Shown here piece after piece: positions 50,495 through 57,813 of a stretch of DNA of 64,000 nt. The notes below the pieces were generated by a model that was not told where the DNA came from, searched no databases, and worked only from the letters and a program-made list of their open reading frames with translations. The position numbers were made by a program, and so were the translations under genes. Every line of letters starts with the position of its first letter. The first letter of the stretch is position 1. Source of the DNA: UBA668 sp039796575 (lineage in GTDB: Bacteria > Actinomycetota > Acidimicrobiia > Acidimicrobiales > Ilumatobacteraceae); the NCBI GenBank assembly GCA_039796575.1, contig JBDKJP010000079.1, positions 4,362 through 68,361 on the forward strand. The letters run 5' to 3'.

Positions 50495-51642
50495 GTCACC
50501 TTGAGGGCGGCGCTGAACACCTTCTTCGGCTTCAGCTCCTGGGCGATGCGCGTGGCGATGGCCTGGAACGCCTTCGCGCTCTCGCTCTCGGGATCGGCGA
50601 CCGTGATGGGCTGGCCGTCGTCGCCACCCTCGCGCAGCGCCTGCACCAGCGGCAGCTGACCGAGCAGCGGCACCTCGAGGTCGTCGGCCAGCTCCTGACC
50701 GCCGCCGGCGCCGAAGATCTCGTAGCGCGTGCCGTCGTCGCCGGTGAACCAGCTCATGTTCTCGATGACGCCCTTCACGGGCAGGTTCACCTTCTCGGCC
50801 ATCGCGGCCGACAGGCGGGCAACCTTCTGCGCGGCGGGCTGCGGCGTGGTGACCACGTACACCTCGCCACGCGGCAGGTACTGGCTGAGGCTGAGCGCGA
50901 TGTCGCCGGTGCCGGGCGGCATGTCGATGAGCAGGAAGTCGGGCTCGTCCCAGAACACGTCGGCCAGGAACTGCTCGAGCGCCTTGTGCAGCATCGGGCC
51001 ACGCCAGATGACGGCCTGGCCCTCGGGCACGAAGTAGCCGATGGAGATGCAGCTCACGCCGTGCTGCGCGGGCGGCACGAGCATGTCGTCGATGACCACG
51101 GGGTCGCGGTCGGTGCCGAGCATGCGCGGGATGGAGTAGCCGTAGATGTCGGCGTCGACCACGCCCACCTTGTAGCCCTGGCCGGCGAGTGCGACCGCGA
51201 GGTTCACCGTGACGCTGCTCTTGCCGACGCCGCCCTTGCCGCTGGAGATGAGCAGCGGGCGGGTCTTGCTGCCGGGCTGGTTGAACGGCACGGCCTTGCC
51301 CTCGGCGTGGCCGTGCGCCTGGCCCGGCGCGTGGCTGTGGCCGTGGCCGGCGCCGCCCATGATCTCGCGCACCCGGGCGCGCTCGGCGTCGGTCATGACG
51401 CCGAAGTCGAGGCCGACGCTGGTGACGCCGTCGAGCGCGGTGACCGCGGTGCTCACCCGGTTCTGGATCTCGTTGCGCAGCGGGCAGCCGGGCACGGTGA
51501 GCGCGATCTCGATGCGCACGTCGCCGCTGCCACCGACGGCCACCGAGCGCACCATGCCGAGATCGACGATGCTGCGGTGCAGTTCGGGGTCTTCCACCGG
51601 GCGCAGTGCGTCGATGATCTGATCGTTGGTGGGGGCGGGCAT
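50491..51642 (-). CDS. mrp: Mrp/ApbC-type Fe-S carrier P-loop ATPase
   Basis: 383 residues. An N-terminal DUF59/MIP18-like domain (DQIIDALRPVEDPELHRSIVDLGMV and VPGCPLRNEI) is followed by a His/Gly-rich linker (GGAGHGHSHAPGQAHGHAEG) and the ParA-like ATPase. That domain has deviant Walker A SSGKGGVGKSSVTVNLA and Switch II LLIDMPPGTGDIALS. The C-terminal CxxC of proteobacterial Mrp is replaced (ENMSWFTGDDGTR). It carries Fe-S clusters to target proteins. It is divergent from a SufR-like regulator, which fits control by Fe-S status. Confidence 0.93.
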   Translation of the reverse strand: MPAPTNDQIIDALRPVEDPELHRSIVDLGMVRSVAVGGSGDVRIEIALTVPGCPLRNEIQNRVSTAVTALDGVTSVGLDFGVMTDAERARVREIMGGAGHGHSHAPGQAHGHAEGKAVPFNQPGSKTRPLLISSGKGGVGKSSVTVNLAVALAGQGYKVGVVDADIYGYSIPRMLGTDRDPVVIDDMLVPPAQHGVSCISIGYFVPEGQAVIWRGPMLHKALEQFLADVFWDEPDFLLIDMPPGTGDIALSLSQYLPRGEVYVVTTPQPAAQKVARLSAAMAEKVNLPVKGVIENMSWFTGDDGTRYEIFGAGGGQELADDLEVPLLGQLPLVQALREGGDDGQPITVADPESESAKAFQAIATRIAQELKPKKVFSAALKVT

Positions 51643-51709
51643 CGTGGGACTCCGGTCGAGCGAGGAGCGGTGGACGTGCGCCGTGGCGAATTACCACTAC
51701 GCGCATAGG

Positions 51710-51715
51710 TAGAAT
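51710..51715 (+). promoter_or_regulatory. -10-like hexamer for the SufR-like gene
   Basis: TAGAAT ends 6 nt before GTG 51722. ATTACC and GGTAGAAT flank a 10-nt centre over this box and could be part of an operator. Confidence 0.45.
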
Positions 51716-51721
51716 ACCCCC

Positions 51722-52438
51722 GTGGTTGCGAACTCGACCTCATTCACCAGCACGGTGTCGGCCATCACCGATGCGTTCGGCGACCCCACCCGCCGCGGCA
51801 TCTACCTCATGGCACGCGAGCGCGTCGCCGGCGTCACCGCCGCCCAGGTGGCTGAGCAGTTCGGGGTGCACCCCAACGTGGCCCGTCACCACCTCGACAA
51901 GCTGTCGGCCGGTGGCTACCTCGAGGTCGTCATCGAACGTGCCGAAGGCGCGGGCGCGGGCCGCCCGTCGAAGCACTACCGCGTGCCGGCCGAGGCCAAG
52001 GCCGACGTGGTCGATGTGCCCGTGAAGAGCGACGACCTCGTCCTCTCACTGCTCGGCCGGGCGCTGCGCCTGCTGCCGCGCGAGGAGGCCGAGGCGATGG
52101 CCGAGGAAGTGGGCCAGGAGTACGGCCGGGCGATGGCCCAGGGCATGACCGGCGCCGACCTCGCCGCCGGCCAACGCAGCCTCCGCTCCGCCATGCAGGC
52201 CGTGGCCGACGCACTCACTGCGCACGGCTTCGCCGCCCACGCCGATCAGCGCAACAACCAGCTGCGCATCATCAACAACCACTGCCCGTTCGGCGACGTG
52301 GCCATCGAGCACCCGGTCATCTGCGCGGTCGACCGCGGCATGGTGCGCGGCATGCTCGCTGCGTTGCACGGCGACGCCGACGTCAGCACCGTGCAGTCGC
52401 TCGCCCAGGGCGACACCTTCTGCGCCACCGCCCTGTGA
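51722..52438 (+). CDS. SufR-like Fe-S transcriptional regulator
   Basis: 238 residues. The N-terminal winged helix is DPTRRGIYLMARERVAGVTAAQVAEQF with GVHPNVARHHLDKLSAGGYLEV as recognition part. The C-terminal domain has three cysteines: INNHCPFGDV, HPVICAVDRG and GDTFCATAL, spaced C-x12-C-x32-C. The first interval equals that of SufR, which represses suf genes through an Fe-S cluster; the second is longer. Divergence from mrp supports an Fe-S role. No suf operon is in the window. GTG 51722 has TAGAAT 6 nt upstream. Confidence 0.82.
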   Translation: MVANSTSFTSTVSAITDAFGDPTRRGIYLMARERVAGVTAAQVAEQFGVHPNVARHHLDKLSAGGYLEVVIERAEGAGAGRPSKHYRVPAEAKADVVDVPVKSDDLVLSLLGRALRLLPREEAEAMAEEVGQEYGRAMAQGMTGADLAAGQRSLRSAMQAVADALTAHGFAAHADQRNNQLRIINNHCPFGDVAIEHPVICAVDRGMVRGMLAALHGDADVSTVQSLAQGDTFCATAL

Positions 52439-52459
52439 CGAGCCCGGCAGCCGTCGGCG

Positions 52460-53122
52460 TCACTGACGGAGCTGCGAGTACTCGATCACTCGGCCCACGA
52501 CGTCGTCGGTGCGGCCGGCGGCGGCGGTCGAGGCCACGCTGCCGCACGAGAACGGCGGCTGCGGGTCGTACTCGATCATCAGCTGTGCTGCCTCGGCCGC
52601 GGTGCGATCGACCAACAACTCCACCAGTCGCAGCGCCATGTCGATGCCGCTGCTCACACCGGCTGCGGTGATGATGCGCCGATCGAGGTGCTCGACCACG
52701 CGGTCGGCGACCGGCGTGGCGCCGTGCGCCCCGAGGTTGGGGTAGCACGACCAGTGCGTGGTCGCAGTGAGCCCGTCGAGCAGGCCGGCTGCGCCGAGCA
52801 CCAGCGAACCGGTGCACACCGATGTGGTGTACACGGTGGTCTCGTGGGCGGTGCGCACCCACTCGGTGACCTGCTCGTCGTGCTCGAGCGGGCGGGTGCC
52901 CACGCCACCGGGGAACACGATCACGTCGGGCCGCGGGAAGTCGTCGAACGTGCCGTCGCGGGTGATGCCGAGCAGCCCGTTCTCGCTCCGCACCTCGCCA
53001 CGTTCGTGGCCGATGAAAGTGACGTCGATGGACGGGACGCGTTGCAACACCTCGTACGGCCCGATGCCGTCGAGCGCGGTGAAGCGGGGGAAGAGCGGAA
53101 TGACGACCTGGACGTTCGACAT
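52460..53122 (-). CDS. DJ-1/PfpI family protein
   Basis: 220 residues of the class I glutamine amidotransferase-like superfamily. FTALDGIGPYEVLQRVP is the usual N-terminus. The nucleophile elbow is TTSVCTGSLVLGAAGLLDG with Cys, followed by ATTHWSCYPNLGAHG and AAGVSSGIDMALRLVE. It resembles cyclohexyl-isocyanide hydratase (InhA) members. Substrate is not established. It lies 15 nt downstream of the GlxA-like regulator, probably its target gene. Confidence 0.87.
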   Translation of the reverse strand: MSNVQVVIPLFPRFTALDGIGPYEVLQRVPSIDVTFIGHERGEVRSENGLLGITRDGTFDDFPRPDVIVFPGGVGTRPLEHDEQVTEWVRTAHETTVYTTSVCTGSLVLGAAGLLDGLTATTHWSCYPNLGAHGATPVADRVVEHLDRRIITAAGVSSGIDMALRLVELLVDRTAAEAAQLMIEYDPQPPFSCGSVASTAAAGRTDDVVGRVIEYSQLRQ

Positions 53123-53137
53123 GGTGTGGCTTTCTGA

Positions 53138-54124
53138 TCAGGCGACGCGGAAACGTCGGCGGTAGGAATCGGGAGCCACGGCGAGGTGGCGTCGGAACGA
53201 TCGCCGGAGGGTTTCGGCCGTGCCGAAGCCGCACCGATGGGCGACGACGTCGAGCGTGTCGTCGGTGGTCTCGAGTTCGCGTCGAGCGGCCTCCACGCGC
53301 ACGCGCTCGACGTAGCGAGCGGGTGTCTCGCCCACCTCCGCGGTGAACACCCTGCTGAAGTGGCGCACGCTCATGGCTGCGGCGGCCGCCATGGTGGGCA
53401 GACGGTGATCGCCGCCAGGTGCGGCCTCGACCAACACCTGCACGGCGCGCACGGTGGATCGTTCGGCACGGGGTACCCACACGGGGGTCGCGAACTGGGT
53501 CTGGCCACCCGGTCGGTGCAGGAACATCACGAGCCAGCGGGCCACGGTCTGCGCCACGTCGGTGCCGAGGTCGGCCTCCACCAGTGCGAGCGCGAGGTCG
53601 ATGCCCGCCGTGACGCCGGCGCTGGTCCAGACCCTGCCGTCGTGCACGTAGATCGGGTCGGGGTCGACGGTGAGCGATGGGAACTCGGCCTGCAGGCGTC
53701 GGGCTCGGGCCCAGTGCGTGGTGACGGTGCGTCCCTCGAGCAGGCCGGCCTCGGCGGCGAGGAAGGCGCCCGTGCACACGGTGGCGATGCGGCGACAACC
53801 GGGGGCAGCGGCGCGGATCCACTCGACGAGCGCAGCGTCGGCGCGTGCGTCGTGCACGCCGTCGCCACCGGGCAGCAAGAGTGTGTCGATGGCGGTGCTC
53901 GGGTCGGGCAGCGGATCGCTCGCCAGTCCGAGACCGCACTCGGCCCGCACCACTGCGGCGTCGCTCGACACGAACGACACTCGGTAGCCACCCGTGACGC
54001 CGAGCCCCTCGGCCACCCTGGTTGCCGAGTTGAACACCTCCAGCGGGCCGACGGCGTCGAGCGACTGGAGCCCCTCGAACCCCACGATCACGACGTGGCG
54101 GAGCGTGCGGGTGCGGCGGTCCAT
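53138..54124 (-). CDS. GlxA-family AraC-type regulator
   Basis: 328 residues. The N-terminal DJ-1/PfpI-like sensor domain (about 10-185) has LQSLDAVGPLEVFN, ATVCTGAFLAAEAGLLEG, TTHWARARRLQ and TSAGVTAGIDLALALVE. The C-terminal AraC domain (about 225-328) has two helix-turn-helix units, MAAAAAMSVRHFSRVFTAEVG and LDVVAHRCGFGTAETLRRSF. It probably senses a small molecule through the enzyme-like domain and activates the following gene. Both genes share a fold, suggesting that they see related ligands. Confidence 0.9.
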   Translation of the reverse strand: MDRRTRTLRHVVIVGFEGLQSLDAVGPLEVFNSATRVAEGLGVTGGYRVSFVSSDAAVVRAECGLGLASDPLPDPSTAIDTLLLPGGDGVHDARADAALVEWIRAAAPGCRRIATVCTGAFLAAEAGLLEGRTVTTHWARARRLQAEFPSLTVDPDPIYVHDGRVWTSAGVTAGIDLALALVEADLGTDVAQTVARWLVMFLHRPGGQTQFATPVWVPRAERSTVRAVQVLVEAAPGGDHRLPTMAAAAAMSVRHFSRVFTAEVGETPARYVERVRVEAARRELETTDDTLDVVAHRCGFGTAETLRRSFRRHLAVAPDSYRRRFRVA

Positions 54125-54284
54125 GACGAACAGCCTGCATGGTGCCCGCGGTGGCGTCAATGACGGGTGCACCACACATTCGGCCATCCGCCGAACTGGC
54201 CCGGCTCGGCAGAGGGGTCGGATGTGCAGGCCACGGGTACCATGTGGCCGATCCGGGAGCCGGATCCCGCACGAAAGGACCACC

Positions 54285-54518
54285 GTGGACGTACGCATCG
54301 GTGTCACCCAGACCGCCCGCGACATCGCCATCGAACTGGCCGACGACGTCGACCGTGATGCCGTGAAGGCCAAGATCGACGCAGCGCTCACCGGCGCCGT
54401 CGACGTGCTGTGGCTCACCGACAAGAAGGGCCGCGACGTCGCCGTCGCCGCCGCGAAGATCGCGTTCGTCGAGATCGGCACGGCCGAGGCCGACCGCCGC
54501 ATCGGCTTCGGCGGCTGA
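54285..54518 (+). CDS. DUF3107 family protein
   Basis: 77 residues, the usual length. The pattern DVRIGVTQTARDIAIELADD and AVDVLWLTDKKGRDVAVAAAKIAFVEIG matches DUF3107, an ATP-binding-like small protein confined to Actinomycetota. Function is unknown. An AAAGGA site lies 5-6 nt before GTG 54285. It is followed 5 nt after its stop by rfbA. Confidence 0.87.
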   Translation: MDVRIGVTQTARDIAIELADDVDRDAVKAKIDAALTGAVDVLWLTDKKGRDVAVAAAKIAFVEIGTAEADRRIGFGG

Positions 54519-54523
54519 GCACC

Positions 54524-55402
54524 GTGAAGGGGATCATCCTCGCGGGCGGCACCGGGAGCCGCCTGTGGCCCATCACACGTGGCGTCAGCAAGCAGCTGCT
54601 GCCCGTGTACGACAAGCCGATGATCTACTACCCGCTCACCACGCTCATGCTGGCGGGCATCCGCGACGTGCTCGTCATCACCACGCCGCACGAGCAGTCG
54701 GGCTTCCGTCAGCTGCTCGGCGACGGGTCGCAGTGGGGCATCAACCTCGAGTACGCCGTGCAGGAGGTGCCGAACGGCCTGGCGCAGGCGTTCGTCATCG
54801 GTGCCGACTTCGTGGCCGGCGGCCCCAGCGCGCTGGTGCTCGGCGACAACATCTTCTTCGGCCACGGCCTCGTCGATCAGCTGCAGGCGGCCACCTCGCG
54901 CACCGAGGGTGCCACCGTGTTCGGCTACCGGGTGCACGACCCCGAGCGCTACGGCGTCGCCGAGATCGATACCACCGGCAAGGTGCTCACCATCGAGGAG
55001 AAGCCGGCCGAGCCGCGCAGTAACTACGCGGTCACCGGTCTCTACTTCTACGACGAACAGGTCGTCGACATCGCGGCGAACCTGCAGCCGTCGGCCCGCG
55101 GTGAGTACGAGATCACCGACGTCAACCGCGAGTACCTGCGTCGCGGCCAGCTGCACATGGAGCTGCTCGGCCGCGGGTTCGCCTGGCTCGACACGGGCAC
55201 GTACGACTCGTTGCTCGAGGCGGGCAGCTTCGTCGCCACGCTCGAGAAGCGGCAGGGCCTGCAGGTCGCGTCACCCGACGAGATCTCGTTCCGTGCCGGC
55301 TGGATCACCGCCGAGCAGCTCGTGGCCAACGCCGAGCCGATGACGAAGAACCCGTACGGCACCTACCTCCTGCGGCTCGCGGCCGAGGGGCCCAACTCTT
55401 GA
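54524..55402 (+). CDS. rfbA: Glucose-1-phosphate thymidylyltransferase
   Basis: 292 residues, standard RfbA/RmlA length. The nucleotide-binding motif is GIILAGGTGSRLWPITRGVSKQLLPVYDKPMI in outline, with GGTGSRL and SKQLLP. LVLGDNIFFGHGL carries the metal-binding Asp, EKPAEPRSNYAVTGLYFYD is the sugar-binding region, and FAWLDTGTYDSLLEA the C-terminal motif. It makes dTDP-glucose, the first step toward dTDP-rhamnose. The other rml genes are not in the window. GTG start. Confidence 0.93.
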   Translation: MKGIILAGGTGSRLWPITRGVSKQLLPVYDKPMIYYPLTTLMLAGIRDVLVITTPHEQSGFRQLLGDGSQWGINLEYAVQEVPNGLAQAFVIGADFVAGGPSALVLGDNIFFGHGLVDQLQAATSRTEGATVFGYRVHDPERYGVAEIDTTGKVLTIEEKPAEPRSNYAVTGLYFYDEQVVDIAANLQPSARGEYEITDVNREYLRRGQLHMELLGRGFAWLDTGTYDSLLEAGSFVATLEKRQGLQVASPDEISFRAGWITAEQLVANAEPMTKNPYGTYLLRLAAEGPNS

Positions 55403-55412
55403 CCGGGCGACG

Positions 55413-56357
55413 ATGAGCGGCCTGCTCGACCGGCAGTTGCTCTTCGTCACGGGCAAGGGCGGGGTGGGCAAGACCACCACGGCCGCCGCCATCGCCGACC
55501 TCGCGGCGCGCAGCGGCAAGCGAACGTTGCTGTGCGAGATGGACGCGAAGGGTGCGGTGGCCACCGCGTTCGACGTGCGTGAGCTCACGTACCAGCCGGT
55601 CGAGGTGCGGCCGAACCTGTTCGCGATGGCGATGAACACCGAGGACGCGTTGCGCGAGTACCTGCGCATCTTTGCCAGGGTGCCGCTGGTGGGGCGCATC
55701 GGTCCGCTGGCCCGCACGTTCGATTTCATGGCCGACGCGGCGCCCGGCGTGAAGGAGATGGTCGTCATCGGCAAGCTCTGCTACGAAGTGCGCGAGCGCC
55801 ATTATGACCTCGTGGTGGTCGACGCCGAGGCGAGTGGCCACATCGTCGCCCAGATCGACGCGCCGCGGGCGATTCGCGAGCTGGTGCAGGTGGGCCCGGT
55901 GCGCGACCAGACCGAGTGGATGCTGAAGATCCTCGGTGATCACGAGCGCACCGGCCTGGTGGTGGTGTGCACGCCCGAGGAGATGCCGGTGGTCGAGACC
56001 GCCGAACTGGTCGACAAGGTGCGCCGCACCACCGACGTCGACGTGGCCGGCGTGTTCGTCAACCGCATGCTGTCGCAGTGGTTCGACGGTCGCGACCTCG
56101 AGGTGTTCGAGGCGCTCACGCAGCCCGCCGCGCAGGCGCTGCTCGCCGACGACGTTGGCGCGAACGCGGCCGAGGTGTTCGCCGCGGCGCAGCTGGCGCA
56201 ATCGCGCCACCTGGCCGCCGAGGAGCAACTGGAACGCCTCGTCGAGCTGCTGCCCGACGGGGTGCCGGTGCACCAGGTGCCCGAGCTGTACACGAAGGCG
56301 AGCGGCCGTCGCGTCGTGTCGTTGTTGGCCGACGAGCTCGCGGCGGTGTTGGGCTGA
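55413..56357 (+). CDS. ArsA/Get3-like ATPase, first of a pair
   Basis: 314 residues. The deviant Walker A is FVTGKGGVGKTTTAAAIADL with the signature Lys, and switch regions are CEMDAKGAVATAF and VVVDAEASGH. It lacks the arsenite-binding cysteines of ArsA. In Mycobacterium a neighbouring pair of such ATPases is linked to lipid and stress physiology, and they are viewed as Get3-like partners. Overlap of its stop with the next start (TGATG) suggests a heterodimer. Confidence 0.88.
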   Translation: MSGLLDRQLLFVTGKGGVGKTTTAAAIADLAARSGKRTLLCEMDAKGAVATAFDVRELTYQPVEVRPNLFAMAMNTEDALREYLRIFARVPLVGRIGPLARTFDFMADAAPGVKEMVVIGKLCYEVRERHYDLVVVDAEASGHIVAQIDAPRAIRELVQVGPVRDQTEWMLKILGDHERTGLVVVCTPEEMPVVETAELVDKVRRTTDVDVAGVFVNRMLSQWFDGRDLEVFEALTQPAAQALLADDVGANAAEVFAAAQLAQSRHLAAEEQLERLVELLPDGVPVHQVPELYTKASGRRVVSLLADELAAVLG

Positions 56358-57544
56358 TGGCCACGCGTCGCGCTGCCCGCTACGGCATGACCGACCTGTT
56401 GGCCGCGAAGGAGATGGTGGTGGTGTGCGGCAGCGGCGGCACCGGCAAGACCACCGTCGCAGCAGCGCTCGGCACGCAGGCCGCCGTGCAGCTGGGTGGC
56501 CGGGTGCTGGTGCTCACCGTCGACCCGGCCCGCCGCCTCGCCACGTCGCTCGGCCTCGGCCCGCTCGGCAACACGGCGGTGCAGGTACCCGCGTCGGCGT
56601 TCGCCGAGATGGGCGTCGAGTGCCGCGGTGAGCTGTGGGTGGCCATGCTCGACACGAAGGCCGGGTGGGACGAGCTCATCCGTCGCCACGCACCCGACGC
56701 CGAGCTGCGCGACCAGGTCCTGGCGAACCCGCTCTACCGCAACATCACCGGCCGGTTCGTCACCAGCCACGACTACATCGCGATGGAGCAGCTGCACGAC
56801 CTGCACGCGTCGGGCGAGTACGACCTGGTCATCATCGACACACCGCCGTCGCGCAACGCGCTCGACCTGCTCGACGCACCGGGCCGGATGAAGGAGTTCT
56901 TCGGCGGTCGCCTGTTGAAGTGGCTCACCGTGCCATACCGGTCGAAGCTGTTCGCCGCCGCGTCGAAGCCGTTCACGCAGATCGCCGACCGGGTGCTCGG
57001 CTCGCGCTTCCTGCAGGACATCGCCGACTTCTTCATCCTGTTCCAGACCATGGAGACGGGGTTCGTGGCCCGCGCCGGCGAGGTCGAGCGGCTGCTCGTC
57101 GACGACCGCACCACGTTCATCGTGGTCAGCACGCTCGAGGCGGCACCGGCCCGCGAGGCCCGGTTCCTGGCCGACGAGTTGCACCGCCGCAAGATGCCGT
57201 TGGGTGCGATGGTGCTCAACCGCACGATGCCGGTGTCGGTGCGTCGACCCGCGGTGGTGAAGGCGGCGGCAGCGTTGCGCGACGTGTCGGCCAACACCGC
57301 GCAGGTGAGGGCGCTGGCGAAGGCCTCGGCGGCCAAGCCGGCCGAGGTGTCGCGCGTGCTCGACGAGGTGGCCGAACGGTTCCGCGACATCACCGTGGTG
57401 GCCGGCCGTGAGGCCGAGCGCCGCAGCGAGCTCGAGTCGGCCGCCCCCATCACGGCCGTGGTGCCCACCATGGCGTCCGACGTGCACGACATGGCCGCGC
57501 TGCTCACCATCGGCCAGCACCTCGCCAACCCCACCCCCCGCTGA
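56357..57544 (+). CDS. ArsA/Get3-like ATPase, second of a pair
   Basis: 395 residues. Its P-loop is VVCGSGGTGKTTVAAALG, where Ser replaces the signature Lys of the deviant Walker A, so ATP hydrolysis may rely on the partner. Other motifs are LTVDPARRLATSLGL, LVIIDTPPSRNALDLLDAPGRM and MVLNRTMP. The insert between switch regions (FFGGRLLKWLTVPYRSKLF) is hydrophobic and may bind membrane helices, as in Get3. Co-translated with the first ATPase. Confidence 0.88.
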   Translation: MATRRAARYGMTDLLAAKEMVVVCGSGGTGKTTVAAALGTQAAVQLGGRVLVLTVDPARRLATSLGLGPLGNTAVQVPASAFAEMGVECRGELWVAMLDTKAGWDELIRRHAPDAELRDQVLANPLYRNITGRFVTSHDYIAMEQLHDLHASGEYDLVIIDTPPSRNALDLLDAPGRMKEFFGGRLLKWLTVPYRSKLFAAASKPFTQIADRVLGSRFLQDIADFFILFQTMETGFVARAGEVERLLVDDRTTFIVVSTLEAAPAREARFLADELHRRKMPLGAMVLNRTMPVSVRRPAVVKAAAALRDVSANTAQVRALAKASAAKPAEVSRVLDEVAERFRDITVVAGREAERRSELESAAPITAVVPTMASDVHDMAALLTIGQHLANPTPR

Positions 57545-57575
57545 CCCGCCCTGCTCGGCTCGGGCCAGTCGGGCG

Positions 57576-57671
57576 CGTCGGGTCGGGTCCGATTCGCGCC
57601 ATTCGTGGCGCATTCCGGACCCACGGGTCCGCAATGCGCCACATCTGGCATGTTCCACACCCGTGGGTCCG
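57576..57671 (+). repeat. Family B hairpin array, copy 2 (96 nt, 40-nt period)
   Basis: Units at 57576, 57616 and 57656 repeat the order of copy 1: half unit ending GGGTCCG, CGGACCCACGGGTCCG, and a unit ending CCCGTGGGTCCG. The first spacer forms GCGCCA-TTCG-TGGCGC where copy 1 has GTGCCA-N4-TGGCAC, a compensated change. It follows the second ArsA-like gene. Confidence 0.8.
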
Positions 57672-57698
57672 TTTCACGCCGCGCGGTGATGCGGCGCG

Positions 57699-57773
57699 TT
57701 CTGGGTGGGTTGCGTCCCGGTTTCCGGGACGGAGCACGCCCAGAAGCCGATTCGGGACGTTCGACGCCCAGAA
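57699..57773 (-). repeat. Family A structured element, copy 4 (75 nt, reverse orientation)
   Basis: A hairpin 57699-57745 with TTT loop and four mismatched positions in the outer stem, spacer GCCGATTC, and the single arm 57754-57773. It lies 27 nt after family B copy 2 and 40 nt before pdtaS, transcribed in the opposite sense to the element. Confidence 0.88.
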
Positions 57774-57813
57774 TCGCGGTCGGCCTGGTGCCCGCGTGGC
57801 ATGCTCGTGGGAT

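Noticed and set aside
55413..57544. Arsenite efflux operon
   Set aside because: The ArsA-like proteins lack metalloid-binding cysteines, and no arsB, arsR or arsC is adjacent.
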